Assembly (NCBI RefSeq): GCF_900090045.1
Contig: NW_021638315.1
Location: forward strand, 1-64,000
Direction: 5' to 3'
DNA: 64,000 nt
DNA from: Plasmodium malariae
Taxonomy: Eukaryota > Apicomplexa > Aconoidasida > Haemosporida > Plasmodiidae
Each line of letters begins with the position of its first letter. The stretch's first letter is position 1. The translations under genes and the position numbers were made by a program. This document shows positions 1 to 12,504 of this stretch, piece by piece. A model generated the notes under the pieces. That model ran no database searches and was not told the origin of the DNA. It saw only the letters and a list, made by a program, of their open reading frames with translations.

Positions 1-1594
1 TCAGTCTTTGGAAAGTGCAACGCCTGAGACTGCAGAAGAACTATCTTCAAAAACCGATGTATCATTAATTTCTGGAGATTCTGAATCAACAGATTCAAAA
101 TTACCAAAACCTTTTACATATTCCCCAAATAATGAAGGTTCACAAGAAACCCCTTATAGCCAAACAAAAACTCTAGCTCCTAATACTCTAGTTACTGACT
201 TACAATCTCGTGCTTTACTTAAACTTCCTAAATTTTCAGGTATAATTAAATCTCTATATTTTTATATTCTTTAATTAACTCAAGTAAATAATATATTTAT
301 TTATAAAACTATTACAGGCCAAGAACAAAATTTATCTGTAATAAACACATCATCTATCTTAATAACCATTCTTCTTATTATGGTATTTTCCATTTTTATT
401 AAAGTAAATTTAAATAAAATTATTAAATACATGATATATATTTGAGTTTAGTAATAATTTTATATTATAATATATATTTTCTCTATATTATAGTATGCTT
501 TAACAGTGATGTTCAAAAAAAAAAAAAATAAAGAGAAAACAAATGAAATTCCTTAGAATACTACTACCTTCTTTCTCTGAGAGAAAAAGAATATTTTTAA
601 CAAATGATCAATTGGTTCAACAAAAATATAATAATAAAGAAATCACCAAAAAAATAAAAATAAAAGAACATAACATAAAACAAAATGTAAACTCCTCAAA
701 GAGGAAAACGGAAAGGACAAAAACTATTATAGAAGTACATATGGAAGTACTTCAAAAATTTAGAAATGAAGAATGGGATTTAAAAAAAGAGAATATTTGG
801 AAATATGCTTGGAGGAGTTCACAGAAGGCCAAACTAGAGACTATCCTAATTTAGAAAGTGACCAACTATTAGCAGAATGTACTAAAAACAGTAGAGGCAC
901 TAAAGAATCCATAACTCTATGCAATAAGTGGATAAAAAGATACAAATATCTTTCTGAAAAATTGAAAAAAGAAGATTGGTTTAACAGCTTGAAAAATGAG
1001 TGGAAAAGAGAACGAGAATACATAAAAAGAAGTAATGAATTAAATAATAATATTCCAAATGACACCCCAAATATTTCATCATTAGAAACAGAAAAAGATA
1101 TATGGAGACAATGGATATCAAAGAAGGGTCGGATTATAGAGCAGTATTTGGAATATGAATGGTTTAGCGGATTAACGGAAGAATTACAGAATACTTTAGA
1201 TGAATATGGAAATGACAGAAATAAATATAATGTATCACTAATTGATTTGGAAGAGTTGGAACAAAAAGGATGTAGTGAAGAACTATATAAATACGTAAAA
1301 AAAAAATTACTAGAAAAACTGTGTATACTTGTACTTATGACAATATTAGAAGAATGCAAAAAAGAGGAGAATACAGAGAATAGTGAATCATATTTGGATA
1401 ATTCCATAAATGAATGCAAATTAGGAAAAAATATTGATGAAAAATCAGGAATTACAGAAAACATAAATAAAGATATAGGAAATGTTTTGGAGTACATGGA
1501 AAATAAGGAATCTTATAGCAATAAAGGAGAAGAACCTTTTATACAGGAACTGAATGATTGGATAAGAGAAGAAAATACATATATATATTTATAA
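1..1594 (+). pseudogene. STP1: STP1 protein, 3' part, cut by window edge and frameshifted
   Basis: Three exons are visible. The first (1-239, entering from the left) codes a Ser/Thr/Pro/Glu-rich stretch and ends CAG|GTATAA in phase 1. Exon 318-403 codes a single membrane span (SILITILLIMVFSIF). The last exon, 494-1594, codes the long Trp-rich, charged cytoplasmic domain with blocks EKDIWRQWISKKG and LVLMTILEEC. The same exon pattern and closely similar blocks occur in the STP1 gene at 49450-52061. STP1 is a subtelomeric membrane protein family whose cytoplasmic part resembles SURFIN proteins. Two indels break the last exon: a 14-A run at 515-528 (13 expected) and a 7-A run at 782-788 (8 expected). 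They compensate each other, so the exon length 1101 is still in frame, but the stretch between them is read in another frame and a stop follows at 554. This is either a pseudogene or homopolymer assembly error. After the stop a further 31 codons stay open in the same frame, which may mark a longer ancestral end. Confidence 0.85.
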
Positions 1595-4210
1595 ACAATT
1601 AGAACAAATTATAAATATCCTGGGAGAAATTATATTGATATAACCTATAAAGAGATAGGGACAAATTTAAATGTATTCGAAGAATAATTTATTGAAATAA
1701 AATGATATATATAATGTAAAATTGCTAAACTATGCGATATTGAAAGGAAAAACACAAAAGATAACTATAAAGTAAAGGAAAAAATAAAGTAAAAATTATT
1801 TGCGAAATAATAACATTGAAACAGAGTTATATAAAAAAAATTCGAATTATATATAATTTTTTAATTCTATAAGAATATCTAAAACACGTTATATTAATAC
1901 TTGAATCAATAATAATAGCCAATTGCAATGTATAAATAATAAAAAATAAATTTCATACTATAAATTTTAGCATACTAATTCAGCAAAATTTAAGAAATGC
2001 TTTTTTTTTTATTACTTAATATATAACTTCTTTCAAAAAATCATAAGATATATTGAACTTATAACTTGTGCTTTTAAAATGTATATTTACTTTTTAATAT
2101 ATATTAAATTATTACATTATCTAATACTGGTATCCTTCCTGTCCCAGATAAAATATTAAAGCTCAGATTAGTATATACGTATGAATTTATATAAATATAT
2201 ATATATTATATTGTATATATTTTTTTTCCTTTCTCTTTTAAATAATTAATGTGTTTATAATTATTTTATCTAATTTAATATTTAAATATAATAATAATAT
2301 AATATTATATCCTTATTAAAATAAATAATATTTTACTTTGTTTAATAACAATATCTTTTTCAATGAACCATTGGAAAAAATGAATAAATATATTCTTTAG
2401 TATTTTATTTTTCTTTTATATTAATATAAGAAGAAACAAGTTATTATAATAAGAACTTTATAATATATAAGTTTTAAAAAGATTATTAAATCTATTATTA
2501 ACTGGATACATAATTATGAAGTATAATATAATTTTTATTAATAATAAATATTACAATAATATACTTATAATAAATAATTGATTAATATATTCTTACAATA
2601 TAATTAATTAATAATAGTTTATTATATTTCTTATATTAGATTCTTTATATTTAAAATATATATATATCTTCCGCAAGAACTCATATGTATATATGTAAGA
2701 TATGCTGTTATCTAAAATAAAATATTAGAGTATTTTTTGAGTACATAGAAACTACAATGAATTTTGCTAATTTAATACAAAAAAAATTATAAAAATCCCA
2801 TAGCTTTAATTTGAGGGGCTATATATTCATAAATGTATATATATATATATATGTGTATAACATTTTTATTATTTGTAAAGGTCTATAAAGGAAATGTAGA
2901 ATATATATTTTATATATAAAATTTTATTGTTTTTTCGTAATATATTATTAAAAGTACTATAATAATTAAGAATTAACAAGTAAATCTACTTTATATTGAT
3001 ATTTCTAATTTTTTATTATTTTTTGTTTAAAAACTACAACTCAATTTCTTTTAAAGCTTCTTTTAATTAATTTTAGAAAAATTCATAAAACATAGTATAA
3101 ATAATATATAATTAAGTGTAATATTATTATTAATGCAAGTTCAATAATTTTTATTTCTAAATTTAAATAGGAATTCATTTTTTTTTATATAAAATTCATG
3201 AATATGGAAATTCCTTATGATATATTTTATCCATATTAATGATATATTATATGGAACTCCTATTAAGAATCTTTAAATCACAAATAAAATCTATGATTCA
3301 TTCTTAATTATTTCGATATTAAACTAAAAACGGCTAATATATTTTTTGCACAGAATTATTAATGTATATATATTTTAAATTATTAACAATATTATTATGA
3401 GTAAAGTTCATGAAAAAAAGCATTTACATATGAATCAATTTTATATCTTTTTTAAAATAAATATTCATTATTCATACATTAAAACAGTGAAAGTTTACAA
3501 GCAACAATTAAAAAAATTTTAAATAAAAACATTATCAATATATTTATATTAGAATTTTTCATATAAATATTATGTTTATTGAATTTTTATATATATCTCG
3601 ATACATTTTGTCTTACAATATTTTATACAAGGAAAATATGTTACTATTATTATAACATTTATATTATAATATATATAAAAACTAAAATAAGAGAAATACC
3701 TTATATATATGTAATGATATAAAATGCATTATCCAAGTACAAAAATAATTTTTTTTTTTCATTATGTACATGCATATATATATATATATATATATATAAA
3801 TGAAAACAAATATAATTAATGTATTAATGTATGATATATTACAAAAAATATAAATTTATGAGAAAGGTATTTAATTTATTCATTATCAATTTATTACATA
3901 AAAAAAATAATTTATACATAGTATATATATTTATACTGCTTCAATAGATATACATCAATCGTAGTATATTAATAAATTATAAAAAAGTTTAATTAAATAT
4001 AAATACTATATTTAAAAATAATTTACATATGTTAAGAGTTATTTAGTACAAGTAACTGTGATAATTTTGTTTTTCATTTTTTCATAATCTTCTTTTTGTT
4101 GGGGTAAAGTATTTTAGTGAAAGTATATTTCCATACTAATATAAGTATATTCTTATTATGTAATCAAAGATACATAATAATTGCACCTTAAAGTTAAATT
4201 AAAGGGACAA

Positions 4211-4246
<36 letters not shown>

Positions 4247-4774
4247 TTGTAACTTTTATAATTTTTACTAATTTTTTTCTTTTTATATATATATTTTTTC
4301 TAATAATAGTAGAAATATTAAAAAAATCTTATACATCTTCAAATTTTTACTTTTAATATTATTTCTTAAACTGTTGTATTATTAAAAATTTTGAATTCAT
4401 ATTAAAATAAATAATGTCACCAGTACATAAGAAAAATATTTTTTATATTATTTAAAATATTAATAAAAGTCTTATTTTTTTAAATATGATATATCGGTAA
4501 AGGTGACCTTAGTTAAGCAGTATATATTTTTGTGTTAGCAGTTAATAAAATATTTTTTTCTTAAAATATATATTTCGTTAATATTTTTATATTTCATCTC
4601 AATTAAATTTTATTCGTTATTATTATATATATATATTGTTTTTCTAATTATATTAGGCATAATTCAAAATTATTTTTAAAATTTTGTTTATACGTAAGAT
4701 ATCAGCTGCTTCAAAGAATTTTTTATTATTTTAGTTGTAAGAAGATTATTTGAAAAAATAAAATTTCAATGGTT

Positions 4775-4777
<3 letters not shown>

Positions 4778-4815
<38 letters not shown>
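4778..4815. repeat. (TA)19 microsatellite
   Basis: A pure alternating TA tract of 38 bases directly readable in the sequence. It is non-coding and likely length-polymorphic. Confidence 0.9.
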
Positions 4816-4817
<2 letters not shown>

Positions 4818-7800
4818 CGTTATATACCTGTATTAAATTTTATCTACTTTTATTTTAATATTAAGAAAGCTGTTTATTAATATGTATATAAATTATAAAA
4901 ATATAAATTCATTTTTTCAAATAAATTATTTTAACAATGCGTAAAGTTGCAATTATTATATAAAATTATTATATTATTTTTAACTTTTCTTAAGATAATT
5001 TTATTAATACTGTTCTTATTTCGCATTACATGAATAGATAATCTATGTTTTTAGTGTTTACTTACATAATTCTGAATACTTCTACAAGAGTATCTACATT
5101 TTTAAATTTTTCATCTTTTTCTACTTAGATATACAGGATAATTATCTTTATATATAAGTTTTCTTTAATTTTGAAGAATTTTATTTTGACTATTTTTTTT
5201 CATTCATTTTTTAATTTACCGCGTTTTTGTTTTCATTTCTATTTGTATTTCAATATATTAGGTAAATTTATAGATATATATATAACATTAAATTTTATTT
5301 TGTTCTATTCCGGAAAATGCATTTACTAATTATGAATAAATGCCTAATACAAATAAATCATAATAAATTTGCTCAAAAAAACATTTTACGAGAATTCAAA
5401 ATTATTTAAATAAATATAAAAATTAATTTCATAATTATTTATATTTAGTAGAAATATTATTTATGTGGAAATTTTAACTTCTGATGATTTTTTTTTTTTT
5501 TTTTTGCTGTAGGACAAAAAAAAGTAGCATGGAATTACTTCTTTTATAATACAAACAGTAACTTCATTTAATAAACATTTATTAAGTATACATATTTATA
5601 CAGAATTATTATTTAATTAAATTTATTTCAATGCGTCTTTTCTAAATTTCTCCCTTTCTGTTGTTCTCCAAAAATATATATTATTAATGTGGAATAAAGC
5701 CAATTTTGAACGCTTCATATATTTTAGTAATCACATTTTCCCTTTTACTTATTTCTATACATATGTCAGCATATTAATAATTTTTTTTCTACAAATGTTG
5801 ACATATAGATATATCGTTAATAATATAAAAATTTTCATTTTTATTATTATTTATAATGCTTTATGTATACATGTATAATCAACGTATACATACTTATACA
5901 AAAGTAATATATATATATATTTTTTCATTATACTTATTTTAAATATGATATTATACTTTCAATAATGTCATATATCATTTTTCTTAGATTTATTTCTATA
6001 TTTAGACTCTTTCAACTTTAACATTTTAAATTCTTATTTTAAATAGAAATTTCAATAAATTATTAATATGCTATTTTTGGGGCTATGGAAAAAATTAGTG
6101 TTTTAAAAAATAAATAGAAAATATGTAAACATATATAGAAACTTGATAAAAATATATACACGAATTATATTTTATTATAAATTATAAAAACTATAAATTA
6201 TATACTTAAACATATTAAGGTGCTGCCCGCTAGTAAATGCTCGGAGATTAATAATATTTACTTAATATATATTTTTAACCTCTTTTCAGATAAATGCATG
6301 CTTATTCTTTCGAATTATTTATGTTTTCACTCAATTAAAGGATTATATTTAAAAATTCTACTTTTTAATAAATAATTTAATTTTCTATACAATAAATATG
6401 TTATCGTAAATGTAATATATTCACATTTATATATATATATATATTGATAATATTAATGTGTTTTTTTTTAGTTTATATAGCTTTTATTAAATTTCATTGT
6501 GTAAATGATTGAAATTATTAAAATCATTAATATATAAAAATAATGAAACTATGCTGAATATCTAATTTTTTACATTAATGCTTATATAATATTTGCTTTT
6601 AAAAAAGATATAAACAAATAAATAAGAAAGAAATTTTTTTTTTCATTTTATCATTTATTTTATTTCGGAATCACATTACATTATAATAATAGAATTCGCT
6701 ACATTTAAGAGTATTTTTATATTTGATCATTTTTAACATTAACTCTGCAAAAACATATTTTAAATATAAAACTTTATGTAATTTATAAATATAATTATTT
6801 GTAAGATATGGTAGAATCAAATATGAAAAGAAAAAAATAATAATAATAAACAAAATACTTCATATAAAACTAATATAAATCACTTTCCTTATTACATATT
6901 CTTTTTTTTTTCTACTAATATTGTCCTATAAAATAAAAAATCATTCTTCTAAAACGTTGTTGAAATATTTTTAAAAATTATTACATTTTAATTTATCAAT
7001 TGCTTTTGCTAATGGTCTTTAGATTGAAAAAGTACACATAAAATTATTTAAGAAAGAACAAATAATCTTATTAAATAGAAAAAAAAAAAAAAAAAAAAAC
7101 TTGAAATAAAAAAAATACTGTACACAAATAACCAGTAGAATGTTAAAAAAAAAAAAAAGAAACAATTTATTTTTAAAATTTAATGCTAAATTTAGTTGCC
7201 CTTTTTCGTATTATATCATGTTCTGTTTGTATTTTTAAGACATTTATAAAACAAAGAATAATAGTAGCACAAATTTTAAAGTTTCAATATACTTTATAGG
7301 GCTATATTATTCGAATTATTGGTTTCATATATAAATATATATGATCTGTAAAGAATTAATAGCACTATTTCTTGTATTATTATACAAATTAATAATTTTA
7401 AGTATTATTTATAATATAAAAATATAACTATGCATATGTTAAATAAGTATGTATTTCCAGCTTAGGTTTTAGTAGGTACTGTAGATCAAAATATATTAAA
7501 ACCTAATACTACATATAATATAAATATAGCTAATATATTATAATTCTATTACTGTTAAACATATTTCTCTCCTTTTTAGTTAACAATTTTTATCAAAATT
7601 AATTTCAAAATAAATTATAACAAGATAGTTACTATATAATTTTTAAAAATTTTTTACATTATATCTCTTAACAAAAGATCTAAATATATTTGTTCTAAAA
7701 TTTTTTTTCTAATTAATAAAAATAAATCTATAAACATTAATACAACCAAATTTATTCACTTTTTTTTTGTTTTGATACTATACACATTTATTATTAATTC

Positions 7801-8202
7801 AAATATAATAATGCATTTTCTTAAAACTATGAAAAAATAGTGATTATAGTTTGTAACTACATATAAAATAGAGAAAACTTTAGTTCCCTAACATAAATGA
7901 ATATATTTATTTGTAATTATTCAAGTTGTACTATTATACATTCATTTGAAAGTGAAAACATATATTTTTTATAGAAATCCATTTACATACACAAACATTT
8001 ATATTTGTCTAAATATATTTAATTAAGCGAAAATAACATTTTAAAATAAAAAACGAAAAGTATTAAAACAGTGAAATTCATAAGGAAACATATATGTTTA
8101 TATTTTACCGTTTCTTAACATACAGACCGAGTATACTCACGTACATTTATATAACTTTATATAATAGTTATCTTATTCAGAAATATATTACTCATATATT
8201 AA

Positions 8203-8224
8203 ATATATTACTTCATATTAATAA
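8203..8224 (-). other. Conserved 3'-flank motif of fam-type gene
   Basis: On the plus strand this reads ATATATTACTTCATATTAAT, 39 bp beyond the stop of the gene at 8263-9150. Near-identical copies lie 29-42 bp beyond the stops at 24322, 27906, 31439 and 59879. It may be a poly-A or 3'-UTR signal or simply duplicated flank. Confidence 0.5.
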
Positions 8225-8262
8225 TTGCCTCACATAAAAATTCGTATTCTTATTTTTTCATT

Positions 8263-9150
8263 TTACTCAGTCATTAACTTAATCTTTTTATATTTTTCAT
8301 TATTTCTCAAGATCTTGGGAATAGCTATTATAAGAATAGCACCTAATATAATGATAAGAACAAAAAAAAATAATACAAAAGCTTCTTTTTCATTTACTAT
8401 ATACGTGAAAGGTGTTTCTATATAATCCCAAAAGCTTTTCATAAATTCTAATGATTCTGTAAGTCCACTGTATGATTGTAGTGCTTTTAATATGGGTAAT
8501 CCTATTCCCAACAAGAAAAAAATAAAAAATATGAAAACTCCAAATCCGTAATTTCTAAATTTTATTTTTCTTAAAGCTATATTTCTAATTCTATTGTTTT
8601 TTTCAAGAAAAGTGTTATAATCTTTTTTTTTGATCCATTTTTTTTTAAAATGGAAATGTTTTCCATCAAACATTCCATCATTATAATCTATGACTTCTGT
8701 ATAATATGTAGCCTTATTTAATAGACTACTATTAGACTGTTTATTTTTTCCTTTATTTCTTTTTATATTAATAGATATATTTTCTTTATCCGACTTCCAA
8801 TTGTCTGGCATACCCACTTTTAACTGTGTAATATTTGAATTTTTGTCTTCCTTATATTTTGCTAGTAATCTATAAGTTATTGTATATAATGTCTTATTAA
8901 AATTGTTCTCATTAGCCAAATATTTATTAAAAATATTCTAAGGAAAAAAAATGAACATTGATTATATAATAGATTATATAATTTAGTAGTAAAAAACTGT
9001 ATTAAATAAAATACATAACGAAATAAATAAATAACATATATATCCTTATATAGAATAACGTACGAAATCATTGTTAAAATTGCATATCCATATTAAAACG
9101 AAAAACATAGTAGTTTTGTTAAGTAAGATTAACTTAATTTTCTGTTCCAT
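8263..9150 (-). CDS. fam-m-type (KHFHF type) exported two-TM protein
   Basis: A spliced gene of 253 residues. Exon 1 (9064-9150) begins ATG GAA CAG AAA and codes 29 residues with a hydrophobic signal ending before donor GTACGT. The intron is 8938-9063 (126 bp) and exon 2 is 8263-8937, joined in phase 0. The simple open frame starts at a TTG inside exon 2, which is not the true start. Residues 52-56 are RLLAK, an export-motif (PEXEL, RxLxE/Q/D) relative with Lys at position 5. Residues 117-126 are GMFDGKHFHF, followed by the basic KKKWIKKKDY block. Membrane spans are at about 160-179 and 216-235, with a variable loop of about 36 residues between them, and the tail ends RNNEKYKKIKLMTE. This fits the P. 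malariae fam-m family; function is unknown, and exposure at the infected-cell membrane is inference. It lies 2.3 kb downstream of a fam-l-type gene on the same strand. The name fam-m rather than fam-l is less certain than the family pair. Confidence 0.88.
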
Positions 9151-11490
9151 CATATATTTCTCTAATACTATATTATACTAAATAAGAAAAAAATTTTAAA
9201 ATAATATAATATTCCTCATATGATAAAATTAAATATTTATTTTTAATATTCAATTTTATTTTTTCTTCGTAAATACCTTCAAAAATTATGTAACTATAAC
9301 GTGTTTCACATAAATTACAAAAATAAATAACTTTTAAAATATAATATATATAATCTTTATAGTAATTAAATTTAAAAAAAAAAAAAAATGCCTATCATCG
9401 AAATGAATAAATTGAATTCATTTATAATAATTCAAAATATAAAATTTAACTTTTTAATATAGTGTACAAGTTATATAATTTTTTTATTAATTCTTTTTAG
9501 AAAAAACTAAAAAGTAAACATATAGTTCCCTATTAAATTTAATTATTAAGAATATATAAAATATAGAATGTAGAGAATATATATTTAGTACATTGATCTA
9601 CATATTAAAACAGGAATTACTAATTCTATGGATGTAATATCGTAATATTTATAATAATATAAACATATTTTCAAAAAATTATATATTTTTAATAAAATAT
9701 TAATTATTGGTAACAATATATTAATACTAATAATAAATAAATATAACTATATGTTGTACAATTTTTGTGTAATATTTTTTATAAAGTGTATTCTAGTCAT
9801 TACACAAATATATGTATTCTTTTATGTTTCATAATATATTTTTAAAATCAAATCTATAACATATAACATAATATATAAAAAATTTTATTCTATATATAAT
9901 AAATACCTCTTAAATATTTACTTATATAAAGAATTCTTTAGTCATAGAAAAATTCGTGGTTTCTAAGTATTTTCTTGTTCTTTTTTTTATTAATTATGTA
10001 CATATTTGTGTAAATAACTTATATATTAAAATAACTGAAGTATTATATTCAAATAGTTTACATTCTTTATAATATATTTAATATTCCACTTTTTAAATAG
10101 CTATATCATGAAATGTAATCTTATATATATATTCTTAATAATATTCCAATATCTTTTGAAAACAACTGTATATTCTACGTTATTTTCTTTATAATGCTCT
10201 TTTAAATATATTGTTTATACTAATACATTTTACATCATTATATTTATATCAAATCATATATTGATATTAAGTAATTTACTTTTCTTCATTTCATATCTTT
10301 GTCTAAGATATAATAAAAATATTTTTATATTTGCAATTAAAATTTTGTTTAGAATATTTGAATAATAGATAATTTTCTTACATATTAATAATAAAGGTAT
10401 TACTCTTTTTTTATTATATCTTTATAAATTAAACATACAAATGTTCTTATGATAATAAACATTTTGAATAATATTTCATATAATTAAATTTTATGATTTT
10501 ATTTATGTTCATTTTACATTATTATTATATTGAGATATATATTTTTATATTTTTTACTCTATTTTCTAATTAAGTCATACAGCATGCTAGGTTATCAAAG
10601 TTTATATAAGTTAACATTCATATATACAAGTTAATGGGGATAAAATATAACTCTTAATTTTGTTATTATAATTAATACTTGATCATCAAAAAATATCTCA
10701 TTATATAAATGCTTATTTTATTTATACAATATATATAATAGAATTTTTATAATAGTATTCTTAATATTTAACTTGATACATAATATATTATAGTAATGAA
10801 AGTTATTATATCATGATTCATATAAATTTATTTTATATTTTAATTCATTTACATTCATATAATACTTTGCTCTAGAATATGCTTATGTTGTAGTATATAA
10901 CATACCATAAAAAAAAATATATATATTATTTTCTTTAATGAATAATATATATATATATCAATGCAACAAATTTTATTCACTTCATTTCCTCAAATTAAAG
11001 AAAGACACACATATGTTTGATTTATAACTCATAATAAATTATTTTAAATATATTAACAATTAAACGTTTAATCAAGAACAATATGAAAAATATAAATCTG
11101 AAAATTTTAAATTGAATATAAATTATCATACATCAATAAAATTATGTGAATTGTACTATAATATATTCCCTTTAATGTATAAACATATATTTTCCATGGA
11201 AATTTAATTAAATTGAAAATTGTAAATATGAAACTATAATATTTAGTTAGCCTTATACAATACAATGAAATACTTAATTAAAAACTTTGAAATATTCAAA
11301 TATAAATAGAATTACTGTTATAATAATAATTTACTATAATGCATAAAAAACGAACTGATTTAATTAGGCGCATTTATAAAATTTAAGCACTTATACATAC
11401 TAATAATAATTATATAATTAAATATATTACCGAAGTTGTTTTACATTAAAGAATTCATTACAGAAAAAAACATAATACATACCATATATT
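9151..11490. other. Intergenic stretch inside a fam-l/fam-m doublet
   Basis: AT-rich spacer between the two genes of a doublet. Apart from the shared upstream blocks at 9416-9636, and a degenerate 3'-flank motif around 11418-11455 belonging to the next gene, I see no coding sequence or RNA gene. Confidence 0.6.
9416..9636 (-). promoter_or_regulatory. Shared upstream blocks of fam-type gene (8263-9150)
   Basis: Two blocks are conserved among fam-type genes here. The proximal block (9416-9441, ATTCAAAATATA core) starts 266 bp above the ATG. The distal block (9566-9636, plus strand GAATGTAGAGAATATATAT then ATATTAAAA and ATTACTAATT) starts 416 bp above it. The fixed distance in seven genes suggests a promoter or 5'-UTR, or a shared duplicon. 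There is no functional proof. Confidence 0.5.
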
Positions 11491-12504
11491 TTACCTTTTC
11501 TTAAACTTAATTTTTTGATATTTCTTAACTTTCTTGTGGTAATAAAAAAGGCCTAATATAATTATGACACCTAATATAAGCAAAGGTATAACATATAGTA
11601 GATAGTTAAAAAAACTATCTACATAAACGTATCCTGCTATTTTCTCCGTTTTCAATATCTCCCCTCCCTTTTTCCTTGTTATCTTTTCCAATGCTTTAGG
11701 TACTTTATCCATTGTCCTGAACAACCAACTTACAGGTGAATTCTTCAACAACACACTTAAATCATTGTACCAATTAGTTATACCACACAAATTCAATACC
11801 TTAAACAGTACCCCCCTAATCCCACAACGCACAAATAAATCTAATATGTATAATATCAGTAATACGGTCATTAATAATAAAGGTAAAACAAATCTCAATC
11901 GGTATTTTTTACATATTGTTTTTACGTAAATCTTATTACAAATTGTCCTGTTGTTTTTAAGAAAATCCATATAATCAAGTTCTTTGAATATTTTTTTTTC
12001 CATACGAGAATATTTCTTTGTTTCAAATATACATTTCTTATTCCTCATATTTTGTTGATTACCTCCTGCATTCATAAATGGTTTTCCATTTATATGTTTC
12101 ATTTTTCTTTTGGGTTCTTTCTCATTATAATATACATCTTTATTTTCGCTTACAGCATAATTTGGTACTTTTTCATTTAATCTTACAAAAACTGAACATT
12201 TATCCTCTTTAGATATTGCTAGTAATCGATAATTTTTATCTAATTTTCTATTATTTTTATAGTTTCGTTCTGAAGTTTTATAATAGTCACTCTAAAAAAA
12301 GATGTAAATATTTATTATTTAAAAGAATAAGTAATTTAATGACAAAAAAAATATATTAAAAAAATAAGGCGAGAATAAAATAGATAATGCACGTATCCTT
12401 AATTATTATTATCATACGAGATCAATGTTAAAAAGACATATCCAACTTAAAAGGATAAACGCAGAAATTATTGTAAATAAGAGTAACGTATTTTTTTGAT
12501 CCAT
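11491..12504 (-). CDS. fam-l-type (LEKKIFKELDY type) exported two-TM protein
   Basis: A spliced gene of 295 residues. Exon 1 (12418-12504, 29 residues) is a hydrophobic signal starting MDQKN, with donor CTC|GTATGA. The intron is 12292-12417 (126 bp). Exon 2 is 11491-12291, open throughout; the internal ATG at 12102 is not the start. RLLAI at 51-55 sits where the export motif does in the other members, but its fifth residue is Ile, so it is a weak PEXEL. Residues 126-145 hold MEKKIFKELDYMDFLKNNRT, the family signature. Membrane spans are about 161-182 (LPLLLMTVLLILYIL) and 256-280, and the Lys-rich end is KKVKKYQKIKFKKR. This matches fam-l of P. malariae and the exported DUF3671-like proteins of other Plasmodium. 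Function is unknown. It lies upstream of, and in line with, the fam-m-type gene at 8263-9150. Confidence 0.87.

Larger units (their letters stand above)
1595..8262. other. AT-rich intergenic stretch
   Basis: No convincing gene was found in 6.7 kb. The sequence is dominated by poly-A/T and TA tracts. A (TA)n tract lies at 4778-4815 and shorter ones near 3774-3800 and 4219-4244. An unusually GC-rich 30-base island sits at about 6219-6250 and is treated in the findings. The short open frames here (for example 5687-5878 and 6671-6853) are Phe/Ile/Tyr-rich and look like chance. This is the gap between the end of a plus-strand STP1 gene and the 3' end of a minus-strand gene. Confidence 0.6.

Noticed and set aside
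494..554. A different splice acceptor to repair the first STP1 frameshift
   Set aside because: The frame needed is closed by TGA at 507-509 and no AG ends at 509, so no acceptor can replace the indel.
841..1497. A 218-codon open frame on the minus strand
   Set aside because: It lies antisense to the STP1 last exon and is Ser/Phe/Leu-rich, as expected for the complement of Lys/Glu-rich coding sequence.
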